Assembly: GCA_965267245.1 (NCBI GenBank)
Contig: OZ253939.1
Coordinates: forward strand, 1,426,001-1,490,000
DNA length: 64,000 nucleotides
Source: JANSWY01 sp965267245
GTDB lineage: Bacteria > Bacteroidota > Bacteroidia > Cytophagales > Cyclobacteriaceae
Reading direction: 5' to 3'
The first letter of the stretch is position 1; each line of letters opens with the position of its first letter. The notes below the pieces were generated by a model. That model was not told where the DNA came from. It searched no databases and saw only the letters and a list, made by a program, of their open reading frames with translations. Position numbers and translations under genes: made by a program. This document shows positions 28,839 through 36,984 of the stretch, in pieces.

Positions 28839-28843
28839 AATGG

Positions 28844-30313
28844 TTAGACTTTTACTTTTTCTGAGTTCTCGTCGATGAATTTAGTATACTCATGATAGCG
28901 TTCCAAAATCTCTTTCACATAGTTTACAGGCTCAACACCTCTGCAATAGCCATATTTCACTACCGGATCATTGAAGAACTTCTTCTTACTTTTCATCAAC
29001 ATCCCTTTTTCCACATTATCAAACCAGATATTTGGATCTAATCCATTTTTCTTCGCCAGGTTTCGGGCATCTCTTACATGGTTTTGACCAGCATTGTAAG
29101 ATGCCAGGATGAATTTCACACGTTCAGTGCTATCAGGAATCTCTTCTCTCCAGTAATCATCTAAGAATTTAATATGAGCAGTACCTGCTTTCAAACTGGT
29201 CTGGGGATCTTTCAGGTTTTTATAGCCATAGCTCGCTGCGGTTTTAGGCATTAATTGTAACAAACCCTGAGCACCGGCCCAGGATTCTTCCTTTGGATCA
29301 AATCTTGACTCCTGGAATATCTGTGCCGCCAGAAATCTCCAGTCCCATTGGATCTCATTGGCTACTGCCTTAATCATGTCATCATGAGGAGATATCTTAC
29401 CGCCTTCCATAGAGAAGTAATCACTCTTCACTCTCCGGTTAAAGGCCCTTTGATTATTGAAATACTTGTTGTAAATAACATAGAAGTCCGTTTCATTCCG
29501 TTGGATCTCCAGCCATTCATTCAATTTGGTCAATAATTGAGGTGAGTTTTTTCTCACAGCCCATGCCAGCTGTTGCATGACGCCAATTGTGGTTTCAATA
29601 TCTATGTTGTGATAGTAGGAGGAATTGATCTTGGCAATATTGTAATCGGCAATGGTGTATTCTATCTCTCCATCATTAACCATCTCAATAATTTCATCAG
29701 TAGACAAGCTTCCGGGTACATAATCGATGTTAATCACTCCTCCCAATTCTTCCTGCAGGTTTTCCAGTCGATCATGATAAGAAGAGTTTTTACGAATAGA
29801 AATATTGGAACCTATCATTTTAATAGGATTCCTGATCAGTGTTTGTTCGATTTCATGGAGTTTCATGTCCCGCCAGTTATCGGGCTTTTTTTGAACCAGT
29901 ACCTGATGTGTAAAATTCAATGGATATGAAAATGACACTTCTTCTCTTCTGGCTTTAGTGACTGTAAGGTTGTAACTGACCACATCCCCTTTTCCTTCTT
30001 CTAAAAGACTCAAAATTTCATCAATGTCATCTGCAATAATCATCTCAAGCTCCACTCCAAGGTATTCTGCAAACCGCTGGGCCAACTCATAATCATAACC
30101 CATTGGCCGTCCCTGATATAGAAAGTAACTTGTGGAGGAGTAAACCGTAATGGCCTTTAGTGTATCCCTGGCAATAATTTCATCCAAATCGAATGATACC
30201 ACTACCTTCTCTTCCTCCTTTTTTTGATCGATTTGGCCTTCTCCCTTTTGATTTGAACAAGCCCAATTTATCAATAAAATCAAGCTTATCAGGTGTGCGA
30301 AGATTGGTTTCAT
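28844..30313 (-). CDS. mltF: MltF-like membrane-bound lytic transglycosylase
   Basis: 489 residues from the ATG at 30313, which gives a lipoprotein signal (LILLINWACSN). Residues about 45-290 form a periplasmic amino-acid-binding (SBP family 3) domain. Residues about 315-470 form a lytic transglycosylase (SLT) domain with the catalytic Glu at about 335 (IFQESRFDP), then AQGLLQLMPKTA and LASYNAGQNHVRDA. MltF cuts glycan strands to 1,6-anhydroMurNAc products. The M15 peptidase 5 bp downstream would cut the peptide side, so the pair looks like a muropeptide-recycling or remodelling unit. Confidence 0.92.
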   Translation of the reverse strand: MKPIFAHLISLILLINWACSNQKGEGQIDQKKEEEKVVVSFDLDEIIARDTLKAITVYSSTSYFLYQGRPMGYDYELAQRFAEYLGVELEMIIADDIDEILSLLEEGKGDVVSYNLTVTKARREEVSFSYPLNFTHQVLVQKKPDNWRDMKLHEIEQTLIRNPIKMIGSNISIRKNSSYHDRLENLQEELGGVINIDYVPGSLSTDEIIEMVNDGEIEYTIADYNIAKINSSYYHNIDIETTIGVMQQLAWAVRKNSPQLLTKLNEWLEIQRNETDFYVIYNKYFNNQRAFNRRVKSDYFSMEGGKISPHDDMIKAVANEIQWDWRFLAAQIFQESRFDPKEESWAGAQGLLQLMPKTAASYGYKNLKDPQTSLKAGTAHIKFLDDYWREEIPDSTERVKFILASYNAGQNHVRDARNLAKKNGLDPNIWFDNVEKGMLMKSKKKFFNDPVVKYGYCRGVEPVNYVKEILERYHEYTKFIDENSEKVKV

Positions 30314-30414
30314 AACTCTCAAAATAGCACTTTTTACACTAATTGTGAATTTTTCCGACTCAAAAATCATCAGTATTGGCTCACGTTTGAATTCCATTTA
30401 TCTATTTGAGACCC

Positions 30415-30446
30415 CTAGAAAAATCTGACCTAAATTCTTATTTTTG
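30415..30446 (+). promoter_or_regulatory. Bacteroidota-type promoter (-33/-7)
   Basis: TTTG at 30415-30418 and TATTTTTG at 30439-30446 with a 20-bp spacer match the -33 TTTG / -7 TAnnTTTG consensus. It lies 43 bp before the ATG at 30490. Confidence 0.6.
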
Positions 30447-30489
30447 AAAGAATAAGCTTAAATAGCATTTCAACTAAATCTTATTAATT

Positions 30490-31050
30490 ATGAAAAGACC
30501 AGTTATACTTCTCCTAATGATATCAGTATTTTCTTTCGCAATACTATCAGGTTGCTCAGATGATGCCAGTACAACCGATGACATGGAAGAAACTGATGAC
30601 GGTGGAAATACCGATGATGGTGGCAGCACTGATGATGGCACAGACGATGGGGGCTCAGGAACTGACGTTTTATCAGGATTTATAGATGGCAATGCATGGG
30701 AATTTGAAGTTGGAAAAGTAACAAAGGAATTGGATGGTAAAATAGTTTTTGAATTATTAGGCACTGAGGTGGATGGTAGTATTTGTGATGTTTTCCTGAC
30801 AGATTTTGCCAGAATTAAGTTTATCCTGCCAGAGGAGGCAACTGGAACCTACGATCAACCACGAGATGTTGAAACTGAGTCTGTGAGGTTTTTCCCTGCC
30901 ACAGGAGGAGGAACCAGGGTAACGGCAACTTCAGGATCAGTAGAAATTACTGAGATTACCACTACTGAAATTATTGGCATCATTGATGCAACCGGGGATG
31001 ATGACAATAATGCCAAAGGAATGTTTACAGTATCAAAATGTGGATTTTAA
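30490..31050 (+). CDS. Lipoprotein with Asp/Gly-rich linker, unknown function
   Basis: 186 residues. Lipobox LSGCSDD, then a low-complexity acidic linker of repeated TDDGG units (about residues 25-58), then a beta-rich domain of about 125 residues (GFIDGNAWEFEVGKV, SVEITEITTTEIIGIIDATGD). The domain looks like a small calycin- or Ig-like fold but I do not recognise a family. The acidic stretch after the cysteine fits surface display. It has its own promoter and terminator. Confidence 0.7.
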   Translation: MKRPVILLLMISVFSFAILSGCSDDASTTDDMEETDDGGNTDDGGSTDDGTDDGGSGTDVLSGFIDGNAWEFEVGKVTKELDGKIVFELLGTEVDGSICDVFLTDFARIKFILPEEATGTYDQPRDVETESVRFFPATGGGTRVTATSGSVEITEITTTEIIGIIDATGDDDNNAKGMFTVSKCGF

Positions 31051-31072
31051 AAAAATATTGATCAAATAATTC

Positions 31073-31104
31073 AAACCACTCCATCAACCTGGGGTGGTTT
31101 TTTT
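31073..31104 (+). terminator. Rho-independent terminator
   Basis: AAACCACTCC pairs with GGGGTGGTTT (one G-T pair, 8-nt loop), followed by TTTTTTT. 22 bp after the lipoprotein stop and reaching the stop of the convergent gene at 31103. Confidence 0.85.
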
Positions 31105-32275
31105 AATATGTTACCAATGGTTCCACATGAAAAACATCACCTGTTTCTCCAGTGACTCTCACTTCTAGTTTTGTGCCTTTAGGAAAGACGTGTAGAAATT
31201 CGAGTCTCATATTTCTTTTAGACATTGGATACACCTTGTCCTCAAATAAAACCTCTATCAATTCGCCTGCTTCATCATAGACTGCCATAGACACCTTGCC
31301 TGGCTTTCTCACAATGTACTCAAATTGTTTATTGAATGTTTTTGTGGTGATTGGTTCATACCGTTCTGTGACTACTAACTTCTGTTTCTTCAGGACATTA
31401 CCCTCCTGGTCACTTAAAATAGCATAATACACGTTGCTTCTTTCTACTATATCATTGATTCCAATAGTGGTAAAAAGTAATCCCGCCTGTATGGATCTGT
31501 CTTTGTAAAATTCTTTGATTTGATTACCCAAAGAATCATAAATACCTAGTGTAACTATGGCTGGTCTTGGAGCATGATAAATGATATCTTTTCTTACAGA
31601 AAAAACGACACGTTCAACGGACGCTGGCCACCAGTTCTTCATTTCTTCTTTGGTAGGTGTATTTGCCAGCACTTCTTCAGGTGTGGGCACAGGGTCCGGA
31701 GAGTTATTTCGTTTCCGCTCTTCTATCATTCTGTGTTCTGTGATGAATTTGGCTACCTCCCAACTGGCATCAATGGCTTCCGCATGATGTACATTCCGAA
31801 TATCAAAATCATTTGTAATTACCCACACAGCTGCTTGCCCTACTTTATCCTGAGCCTCATGAGCATCTACTAATTCAGCAAGGTTTATCAGAACCTCACT
31901 GGCCATTCCCCCAACTTTGTATTTTTCACCTTTCATGGGACTATAGTTTTGCTGTTGGGTGCATGCGCCGAAAGTATTTACCTCAATGTTAGCTCTCGGC
32001 CCCAGATCAGCAATGACTTCTTCCAGTATGATCTGATCCTGTATATTCTCCTCCACGGAATGGATCATGAGTCCCAGGGGAATTTTCAGTTTGTATGGTT
32101 TGCCGATTGCATTTTGCACATTAAATCTGGCCGAATTCCTTCCCACACCTCCATTTCCAGACGCTTCAACTTTAATGATCCTTTTCGAGATGCCATCTAG
32201 AATATTGAGGGTATCAGTTTGCGGGAATACCTCCAGCGTAAATAACATGAGTAAGAAAAATGAAATGAGACGCAT
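31103..32275 (-). CDS. Secreted protein with C-terminal FlgD-like Ig repeats
   Basis: 390 residues with a signal peptide (ending VFPQ). The N-terminal part (about 20-210) is unknown; it contains HSVEENIQDQ, FGACTQQQNYSP and GQAAVWVITND. The C-terminal part holds two Ig-like units with FlgD-like motifs (VTLGIYDSLGNQIKEFYKD near 245 and VSMAVYDEAGELIEVLFED near 333). These could serve as an assembly or secretion module, but the sequence lacks the usual type IX sorting tail. Function unknown. Transcribed alone. Confidence 0.6.
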   Translation of the reverse strand: MRLISFFLLMLFTLEVFPQTDTLNILDGISKRIIKVEASGNGGVGRNSARFNVQNAIGKPYKLKIPLGLMIHSVEENIQDQIILEEVIADLGPRANIEVNTFGACTQQQNYSPMKGEKYKVGGMASEVLINLAELVDAHEAQDKVGQAAVWVITNDFDIRNVHHAEAIDASWEVAKFITEHRMIEERKRNNSPDPVPTPEEVLANTPTKEEMKNWWPASVERVVFSVRKDIIYHAPRPAIVTLGIYDSLGNQIKEFYKDRSIQAGLLFTTIGINDIVERSNVYYAILSDQEGNVLKKQKLVVTERYEPITTKTFNKQFEYIVRKPGKVSMAVYDEAGELIEVLFEDKVYPMSKRNMRLEFLHVFPKGTKLEVRVTGETGDVFHVEPLVTY

Positions 32276-32380
32276 AACAATGAATTAGGTGAGTAGACAA
32301 GTATTGCCCTATCAATTTAACAATAATGGATTTCAATACATAGGATTCTATTATCTTCGAAATTCCATAAACAACAACTC

Positions 32381-33061
32381 ATGAAAGACCTAATTATTCT
32401 CCATGGGGCTCTTGGAAGTGATCTGGGGATGCAACCATTAGCCAATCAATTGTCCAGGCATTTCACAATTCACAATCTCAGCTTTTCAGGACATGGAGGA
32501 AAGGCATTTGAAAAAGATTTTTCCATTACACAATTTGTTCATGAGCTTGATGAATACATCGTTCAGCAAAAACTTCATGATGTAATCATATTTGGCTATA
32601 GTCTGGGTGGGTATGTGGCTCTATTGAGTGCTGAGAAAAATAAAAGCATCTCACAGATAATCACATTAGGAACCAAGATGGATTGGTCAGAAGTAAGCTT
32701 GAATGAAATGCTTAAAATGTTTGACGCTGATCAAATTGAATTGAAAGTGCCCAAATTGGCCAATGCCCTAGAGAAAATTCACGCACCCAATAACTGGAAA
32801 GAACTTGTTGAGAAAACCGCATTGATGATTACCGATCTATCTAAAAATCACCAATTGAATCCTGAAATGCTAAATCAAATAACTATTCCCATTAAAATAC
32901 TATTGGGAGCAGATGACAAAGTAGTTTCACTAGAAGAATCACAATGGGTCTCAAATCTTCTCTCTTCTAGTCAATTAGAAATCATTGAAGGATTTGCTCA
33001 TGAAATCCATCGATGTGATCCAGAGGTTTTGGCCACTAAAATTGTAAACAGCATTACTTAA
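32381..33061 (+). CDS. Alpha/beta hydrolase
   Basis: 226 residues, cytoplasmic. Oxyanion HG motif (LHGALGS, residues 8-13), nucleophile S74 in GYSLGGY, the acid in GADDKV (about 187-191), and the His in GFAHEIHR near the C terminus. Substrate cannot be told. Transcribed alone; its upstream region has a weak TATCTTCG -7-like box. Confidence 0.88.
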   Translation: MKDLIILHGALGSDLGMQPLANQLSRHFTIHNLSFSGHGGKAFEKDFSITQFVHELDEYIVQQKLHDVIIFGYSLGGYVALLSAEKNKSISQIITLGTKMDWSEVSLNEMLKMFDADQIELKVPKLANALEKIHAPNNWKELVEKTALMITDLSKNHQLNPEMLNQITIPIKILLGADDKVVSLEESQWVSNLLSSSQLEIIEGFAHEIHRCDPEVLATKIVNSIT

Positions 33062-33231
33062 GAAGCACAAAATTTCACTCTCTCAAACACAAATATAACT
33101 ATTCAAAGAGCGCTCTTTTTAAGACAAACTAACAATCATTAGTTTATCTGTGATAATTCTCGTTCATTACACACAACTCCCCATTGAAATGCAGAAAATA
33201 GACAGAGCTGAAAGAGCGATTTAAATTTGTA

Positions 33232-33239
33232 TCATAATC
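33232..33239 (+). promoter_or_regulatory. -7 box TAAATTTG before the 59-residue peptide gene
   Basis: Exact TAnnTTTG match 13 bp before the ATG at 33253. No clear TTTG lies at the -33 spacing. Confidence 0.4.
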
Positions 33240-33252
33240 CAATCAGCACTAT

Positions 33253-33432
33253 ATGAAAAATTTTATCCTCGGTTCAGTATTACTTTTCCTATTTCTCAAT
33301 AACACACTCGCAAATGCTTCCAGAATGGAAGAACAGGTCAAGAAAGTGGCTACAAGAGAAGTAACCAGGTCAAAAATGAACCAGGTGATTAAAGTGAAAA
33401 CTAACGTTCAGGTTTCATTAGGAACCAAATAG
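33253..33432 (+). CDS. Small exported peptide, 59 residues
   Basis: ATG at 33253 to TAG at 33432. The first 22 residues form a clear signal peptide (MKNFILGSVLLFLFLNNTLA, then NA). The mature part is about 37 residues, basic and polar (Lys/Arg/Gln/Val-rich: MEEQVKKVATREVTRSK), with no cysteines. A perfect -7 box lies upstream and a strong 10-bp terminator follows, so the unit has its own transcript. No family recognised. It could be a small secreted or periplasmic peptide; function is not known. Confidence 0.6.
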   Translation: MKNFILGSVLLFLFLNNTLANASRMEEQVKKVATREVTRSKMNQVIKVKTNVQVSLGTK

Positions 33433-33472
33433 ATATTTATACAGCTACATACATTCTTCATTTTACATTTTG

Positions 33473-33505
33473 AAAAGAGAACTATCAAAGGTTCTCTTTT
33501 TTTTT
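33473..33505 (+). terminator. Strong rho-independent terminator
   Basis: Perfect 10-bp stem AAAAGAGAAC / GTTCTCTTTT with an 8-nt loop and nine T in all. 41 bp after the small peptide stop. Confidence 0.9.
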
Positions 33506-33557
33506 AATTCGTTTACCCCACCGCTCCTGATTAGAATGCACAATTAGTTTGTTTTTT

Positions 33558-33662
33558 CTCTCTGTGCAACTCTGCGCTTCTCAGTGACCTTAGTGGAATA
33601 ACTAAGTATTGCTGAGAGGTTGTGACACAAAGAGCGCAGGGATTCCACAAAGTTTCACAAGG
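33558..33662. repeat. Imperfect palindromic intergenic repeat of the CTCTGTG/CTCTGCG type
   Basis: The left arm (33558-33597) contains CTCTGTGCAAC, TCTGCGCTTC and TCAGTGACC. The right arm (33602-33662) read in reverse gives CCTTGTGAAAC, TTTGTGGAATC, CCTGCGCTC, TTTGTGTCAC and CCTCTCAG. Units recur about every 10-12 bp. The arms pair best around the centre (CTTCTCAGTGAC-CTTAG against CCTCTCAGCAATACTTAG). Similar octamer-periodic intergenic repeats are known from memory to be scattered in Bacteroidota genomes; function unknown. Confidence 0.6.
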
Positions 33663-33744
33663 TTTTGGTTATCTTGAAATGTGTTGGTTTGTAATTGTTT
33701 TAGTATTACTCAACTGTGGCTTCCATGAATCGTTACTAAAAAAT

Positions 33745-34476
33745 ATGAAAGATCGATTTTCGACTGCCAATAAATCTTATGCAAAATTTCGTCCGGATTA
33801 CCCAAATTCACTCATTCAATATCTAGTGTCTTTGACTCCCAATAGTACCAATGTTTGGGATTGTGGAACGGGAAATGGCCAGTTGGCTAAACACCTGGCA
33901 GAATATTTCCAATCAGTCTACGCCACTGACATCAGTGAAAACCAATTGCATGAAGCTTTCCAAAAGGAAAACATCTATTACAGCAAACAATCTGCAGAAC
34001 ACACCAAATTTCAGGACAATCAATTTGACATGGTAACTGTAGCGCAGGCAGTTCACTGGTTTGATGGTTTGGCATTCGCCAATGAAGTTAAACGCGTCTT
34101 GAAACCTGGTGGAATTATTGTACTAATCGGGTACGGGTTACTATCAATTAATGATGATATCGATCCTTCTCTTCAGTCATTTTACACCGATATAGTCGGT
34201 CCCTACTGGGATCCAGAGAGAAAACACATAGATTCAGCCTACCAGGATATTCATTTCCCTTATAAGGAGTTGACCACACCTACATTTGTACAACATTATG
34301 ATTGGACTCACGACCAATTTATTGGCTACCTGGGAACATGGTCGTCAGTAAAACGATACATTGACAATAAAGGAGAATCTCCAATCCCGTGGATTATTGA
34401 TAAAACAGCAGCAAACTGGACAGACACACTTCGTGTATCTTTTCCAATATTTCTCAGAGTCGGGAAATTACAGTGA
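33745..34476 (+). CDS. Class I SAM-dependent methyltransferase
   Basis: 243 residues from the ATG at 33745 (MKDRFSTANKSYAKFRPDYP); the frame runs further upstream but only through the intergenic repeat. Motif I VWDCGTGNGQLAKHLA, motif II YATDIS, and post-I region FQDNQFDMVTVAQAVHWFD match the family (Trm9/UbiE-like SAM fold). The methyl acceptor is unknown. The downstream MarR gene is 62 bp away behind an operator-rich region. Confidence 0.85.
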   Translation: MKDRFSTANKSYAKFRPDYPNSLIQYLVSLTPNSTNVWDCGTGNGQLAKHLAEYFQSVYATDISENQLHEAFQKENIYYSKQSAEHTKFQDNQFDMVTVAQAVHWFDGLAFANEVKRVLKPGGIIVLIGYGLLSINDDIDPSLQSFYTDIVGPYWDPERKHIDSAYQDIHFPYKELTTPTFVQHYDWTHDQFIGYLGTWSSVKRYIDNKGESPIPWIIDKTAANWTDTLRVSFPIFLRVGKLQ

Positions 34477-34479
34477 ATT

Positions 34480-34539
34480 AATTAGTTGATATATCAATTA
34501 ATTTCTTTATAATTGCGATATCAATAATTGATTAATCAA
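34480..34539. promoter_or_regulatory. Cluster of three palindromic MarR-type operators
   Basis: TTGATATATCAA (34486-34497) sits at the centre of a longer palindrome whose arms AATTA/TAATT extend to 34480-34503. TTGCGATATCAA (34513-34524) is a partial copy. TTGATTAATCAA (34528-34539) is a perfect copy ending on the A of the marR start codon. Site, spacing and position suggest MarR autoregulation. Confidence 0.65.
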
Positions 34540-34982
34540 TGAAAAAAGAACCCATTGAAAGCGTCGTGCTCTTCCAGATTGACAAAACGAGTAAGCTATC
34601 CAAGCTATATTCTCAGCGGGAAATGGATAAATCGGATTTTGGGATCACTATTGATCAATGGGTATTGTTAAAGATCATTGAAGAATCAGGAAAATTGAGC
34701 CAGAAGGAACTTGCTGCAAAGAGCTCGCGAGATCCGGCTAGCATCACAAGAACCTTGGACTTGCTTCAAAAAAAGGGCTTCATTAACAGGGAACCGACAG
34801 AAAATGACAGAAGACAATATGCAATTGTCTTAACCATTGAAGGCGCTCAATTCATATCGAAACATATGAAAACTGTGCTCGAACACAGAAAGAAAAGTGT
34901 AGAAGGGTTGACAAAGACTGAAATAGATACACTCATGAGTTTGCTCAAGAGAATTCAAGAAAATTTCAATCAGGAAGTCTGA
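34539..34982 (+). CDS. MarR family transcriptional regulator
   Basis: 147 residues. Winged-helix core with GITIDQWVLLKIIEESGKLSQKELAAKSSRDPASITRTLDLLQKKGFINREPTENDRRQ (about residues 29-87), where DxR in the wing is conserved (NDRR). MarR proteins bind palindromic DNA as dimers and release it when they bind small phenolic or oxidant ligands. Matching palindromes occur upstream of this gene and of the next gene, so it probably controls itself and the RidA-like lipoprotein. Confidence 0.9.
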   Translation: MKKEPIESVVLFQIDKTSKLSKLYSQREMDKSDFGITIDQWVLLKIIEESGKLSQKELAAKSSRDPASITRTLDLLQKKGFINREPTENDRRQYAIVLTIEGAQFISKHMKTVLEHRKKSVEGLTKTEIDTLMSLLKRIQENFNQEV

Positions 34983-35000
34983 CTTTTTTTATTTAATTAA

Positions 35001-35012
35001 ATGATATATCAA
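35001..35012. promoter_or_regulatory. MarR-type operator before the RidA-like gene
   Basis: ATGATATATCAA with perfect 10-bp core TGATATATCA (35002-35011), 14 bp before the ATG at 35027. Same core as the site upstream of marR. Confidence 0.6.
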
Positions 35013-35026
35013 CTATTGATAATACA

Positions 35027-35497
35027 ATGAAATATATACAAACACTCTCGATTTTAGTGATGGTCATGATTACGTCATGCCATTCGAAACGGCTCATTGA
35101 AACAGATGAGGTGTATCTCACCAGACAGTATGGCTTTTCGCAAGCCATTTTGGCTGATGGGTTTCTCTTTACGTCAGGCCAGGTGGGCTGGGATACCAAT
35201 TATCAATTGGCAGGGTCAAGTTTTTCAGATCAGGTGGACCAGACACTGAAAAACATAGATTGTATTCTCAAAAGAAGTGGAGGTACATTCAGTGATGTTG
35301 TTCAGATTAGGTTTTATGTCAAAGATTTGGATATGAACAAGCGGAATACATTGAATACCTGCATTTCAAAATATTTCCCAACTCACTACAAACCAGCTTC
35401 TACCCTACTAGGTGTATCCAGTTTGGCTCATGAAGACCTGGAGATTGAAATTGAAATCATTGCTCAATTGAGTAATTCCAAATTAGCTAATAAATAA
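35027..35497 (+). CDS. RidA-family lipoprotein lacking the catalytic arginine
   Basis: 156 residues. Lipobox MITSCHS, then a RidA domain (FTSGQVGWDTNYQLAGSSFSDQVDQTLKNI, DVVQIRFYVKD, LEIEIEIIA). In canonical RidA the motif P-A-R near the C terminus provides the key Arg. Here it is KPAST, with S125 in place of Arg, so deaminase activity as in RidA is unlikely. Extra-cytoplasmic location and the MarR-type operator in front of the gene suggest a ligand-binding or stress role. Confidence 0.82.
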   Translation: MKYIQTLSILVMVMITSCHSKRLIETDEVYLTRQYGFSQAILADGFLFTSGQVGWDTNYQLAGSSFSDQVDQTLKNIDCILKRSGGTFSDVVQIRFYVKDLDMNKRNTLNTCISKYFPTHYKPASTLLGVSSLAHEDLEIEIEIIAQLSNSKLANK

Positions 35498-35521
35498 TCT
35501 TAATTTTTAAACTCATACTTT

Positions 35522-35947
35522 ATGAAAACCACGTTTCTTACCGCATTACTTACGTTGATCTTTAACCTGACATTTTCACAAAACAAGGATGAAATTTCTG
35601 CTATCAAATCAACTGTGCAGAAATTCACCAGTGCAGGAGATGCCAATGATACTAAAGCTCTTGAAATGTACCTGGATGACAACTATCGGATTGTCATGAA
35701 TGGGCTATTCGGGAACTCCGGTATTGTCATTGTGAATAGAGAAGGATATCTTGAGAAAATTGGCTCCAAAGAATGGGGTGGAGATTCTCGCAAACTGGAA
35801 TTTGGAGAAGTTATTGTCAACAACAGTTCCGCCACCATCAAAGTCACTTTCAAGGGCTCTAAAACGACCTTTCAATCACTCATTACTCTAGTGAAAAATA
35901 CAGATGGAAAGTGGAAACTTATCAGTGATGTACCTGTCTTTATATAA
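35522..35947 (+). CDS. Exported NTF2-like protein (DUF4440 / lumazine-binding-like)
   Basis: 141 residues with a signal peptide (ending LTFSQ). The rest has an NTF2-like cone fold: STVQKFTSAGDANDTKALEMYLDDNYRIVMNGLFG at the N terminus and KWKLISDVPVF at the C terminus. Such proteins bind small molecules or act as SnoaL-like enzymes. It follows the RidA-like gene by 24 bp and so belongs to the MarR-linked cluster. A perfect terminator follows. Confidence 0.72.
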   Translation: MKTTFLTALLTLIFNLTFSQNKDEISAIKSTVQKFTSAGDANDTKALEMYLDDNYRIVMNGLFGNSGIVIVNREGYLEKIGSKEWGGDSRKLEFGEVIVNNSSATIKVTFKGSKTTFQSLITLVKNTDGKWKLISDVPVFI

Positions 35948-35993
35948 AGACTGGTGACGAAAAACGTCATTAGGTCCTACTAAATGGGTGTGG

Positions 35994-36034
35994 TGCACCA
36001 ATCAGATCTTTCTGATTGGTGCATATTTTTTTAA
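35994..36034 (+). terminator. Strong rho-independent terminator
   Basis: Perfect 13-bp stem TGCACCAATCAGA / TCTGATTGGTGCA with a TCTT loop, then TATTTTTTTT. 46 bp after the NTF2-like gene. Confidence 0.92.
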
Positions 36035-36072
36035 ATGGAATTTCTTTAGCTTCATGGGAAAAAACAACAACT

Positions 36073-36984
36073 ATGGTTCATGGCACCCACAACGCTATTG
36101 AAGACACCAGAAATGATGAAATTCTCATTCATGTCAACGGCGAATTATTTAAACGAAATGATGCAAAAATTTCCGTTTTTGACAGTGGTTACCTGGTAGG
36201 TGATGGAGTTTGGGAAGGCTTTAGACTACATAAGGGCAAATTACTTTTCCTGGACAAACACCTTAATAGAATGTGGCAGGCCGCCAAAACTATTGGAATG
36301 GACCTACCCTTTTCTAAAGAAGCATTAACGAATCAGGTAAAAGATCTGCTGAGTGCCAATGACATGCAAACCGGAGTCCATATTCGGCTCATGGTTACCC
36401 GTGGGATCAAGAAAACACCCTCCCAGGACCCAAGACTCACCATATCTGGACCCAATGTGGTAATCATCCCGGAATACAAGCAAGCCTCTCCTGAAACAAG
36501 AAAAGACGGAATTACACTTTTCACCAGTACCATCAGAAGAGGCTCACCAGATTACCTGGACCCCAAATTAAACTGCCACAGCAAGCTCCATGAAGTACAG
36601 GCCCTGATCCAGGCCATAGAAGCGGGTGCGGATGAGGCGCTGATGCTTGACATAAATGGATTCGTTTCTACCTGTAATGCCACTAATTTTTTCATAGTCA
36701 AAAACAAAGAGGTTTGGACCTCCACAGGTGAATATTGCATGAATGGTATCACCAGAGAACATGTTATTGAACTTTGTGAAGGGAATGGGATCCCATGTAA
36801 ACAGAAAAACTTCTCACTATACGATGTATATGACGCTGACGAAGCTTTCGTAACTGGAACATTTGGCGGTCTAACTCCGGTTACAAAAATTGATGGAAAA
36901 ATGATCTCAGATGGGCACTGGCCAATGATAGACCAGTTGGATAATTTGTATCAGGAACTAATTGAAAAAGAAGCACAATCATGA
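36073..36984 (+). CDS. Class IV PLP aminotransferase (branched-chain or D-amino acid type)
   Basis: 303 residues from the ATG at 36073; the frame upstream crosses the preceding terminator and is not coding. Fold type IV features: GVWEGFRLHKGKLLFLDKHLNRM, the PLP lysine at about K171 (NCHSKLHEV), DEALMLDINGFVSTCNATNFFIV and TGEYCMNGITREHVIEL. Substrate choice between branched-chain, D-amino acid or aminodeoxychorismate lyase types is not clear. The next gene overlaps its stop by 4 bp (ATGA), so the two are translationally coupled. Confidence 0.88.
   Translation: MVHGTHNAIEDTRNDEILIHVNGELFKRNDAKISVFDSGYLVGDGVWEGFRLHKGKLLFLDKHLNRMWQAAKTIGMDLPFSKEALTNQVKDLLSANDMQTGVHIRLMVTRGIKKTPSQDPRLTISGPNVVIIPEYKQASPETRKDGITLFTSTIRRGSPDYLDPKLNCHSKLHEVQALIQAIEAGADEALMLDINGFVSTCNATNFFIVKNKEVWTSTGEYCMNGITREHVIELCEGNGIPCKQKNFSLYDVYDADEAFVTGTFGGLTPVTKIDGKMISDGHWPMIDQLDNLYQELIEKEAQS

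Larger units (their letters stand above)
33433..33744 (+). other. Gene-free stretch: terminator plus CTCTGTG-type repeat
   Basis: 312 bp without a gene. It holds the terminator of the small peptide gene and an imperfect palindrome of the CTCTGTG/CTCTGCG repeat type, both listed separately. The in-frame extension of the following methyltransferase through this region is not protein-like. Confidence 0.6.

Noticed and set aside
33622..33744. N-terminal extension of the methyltransferase
   Set aside because: The extension is translated from the CTCTGTG repeat region and is not protein-like; the ATG at 33745 begins the conserved part.
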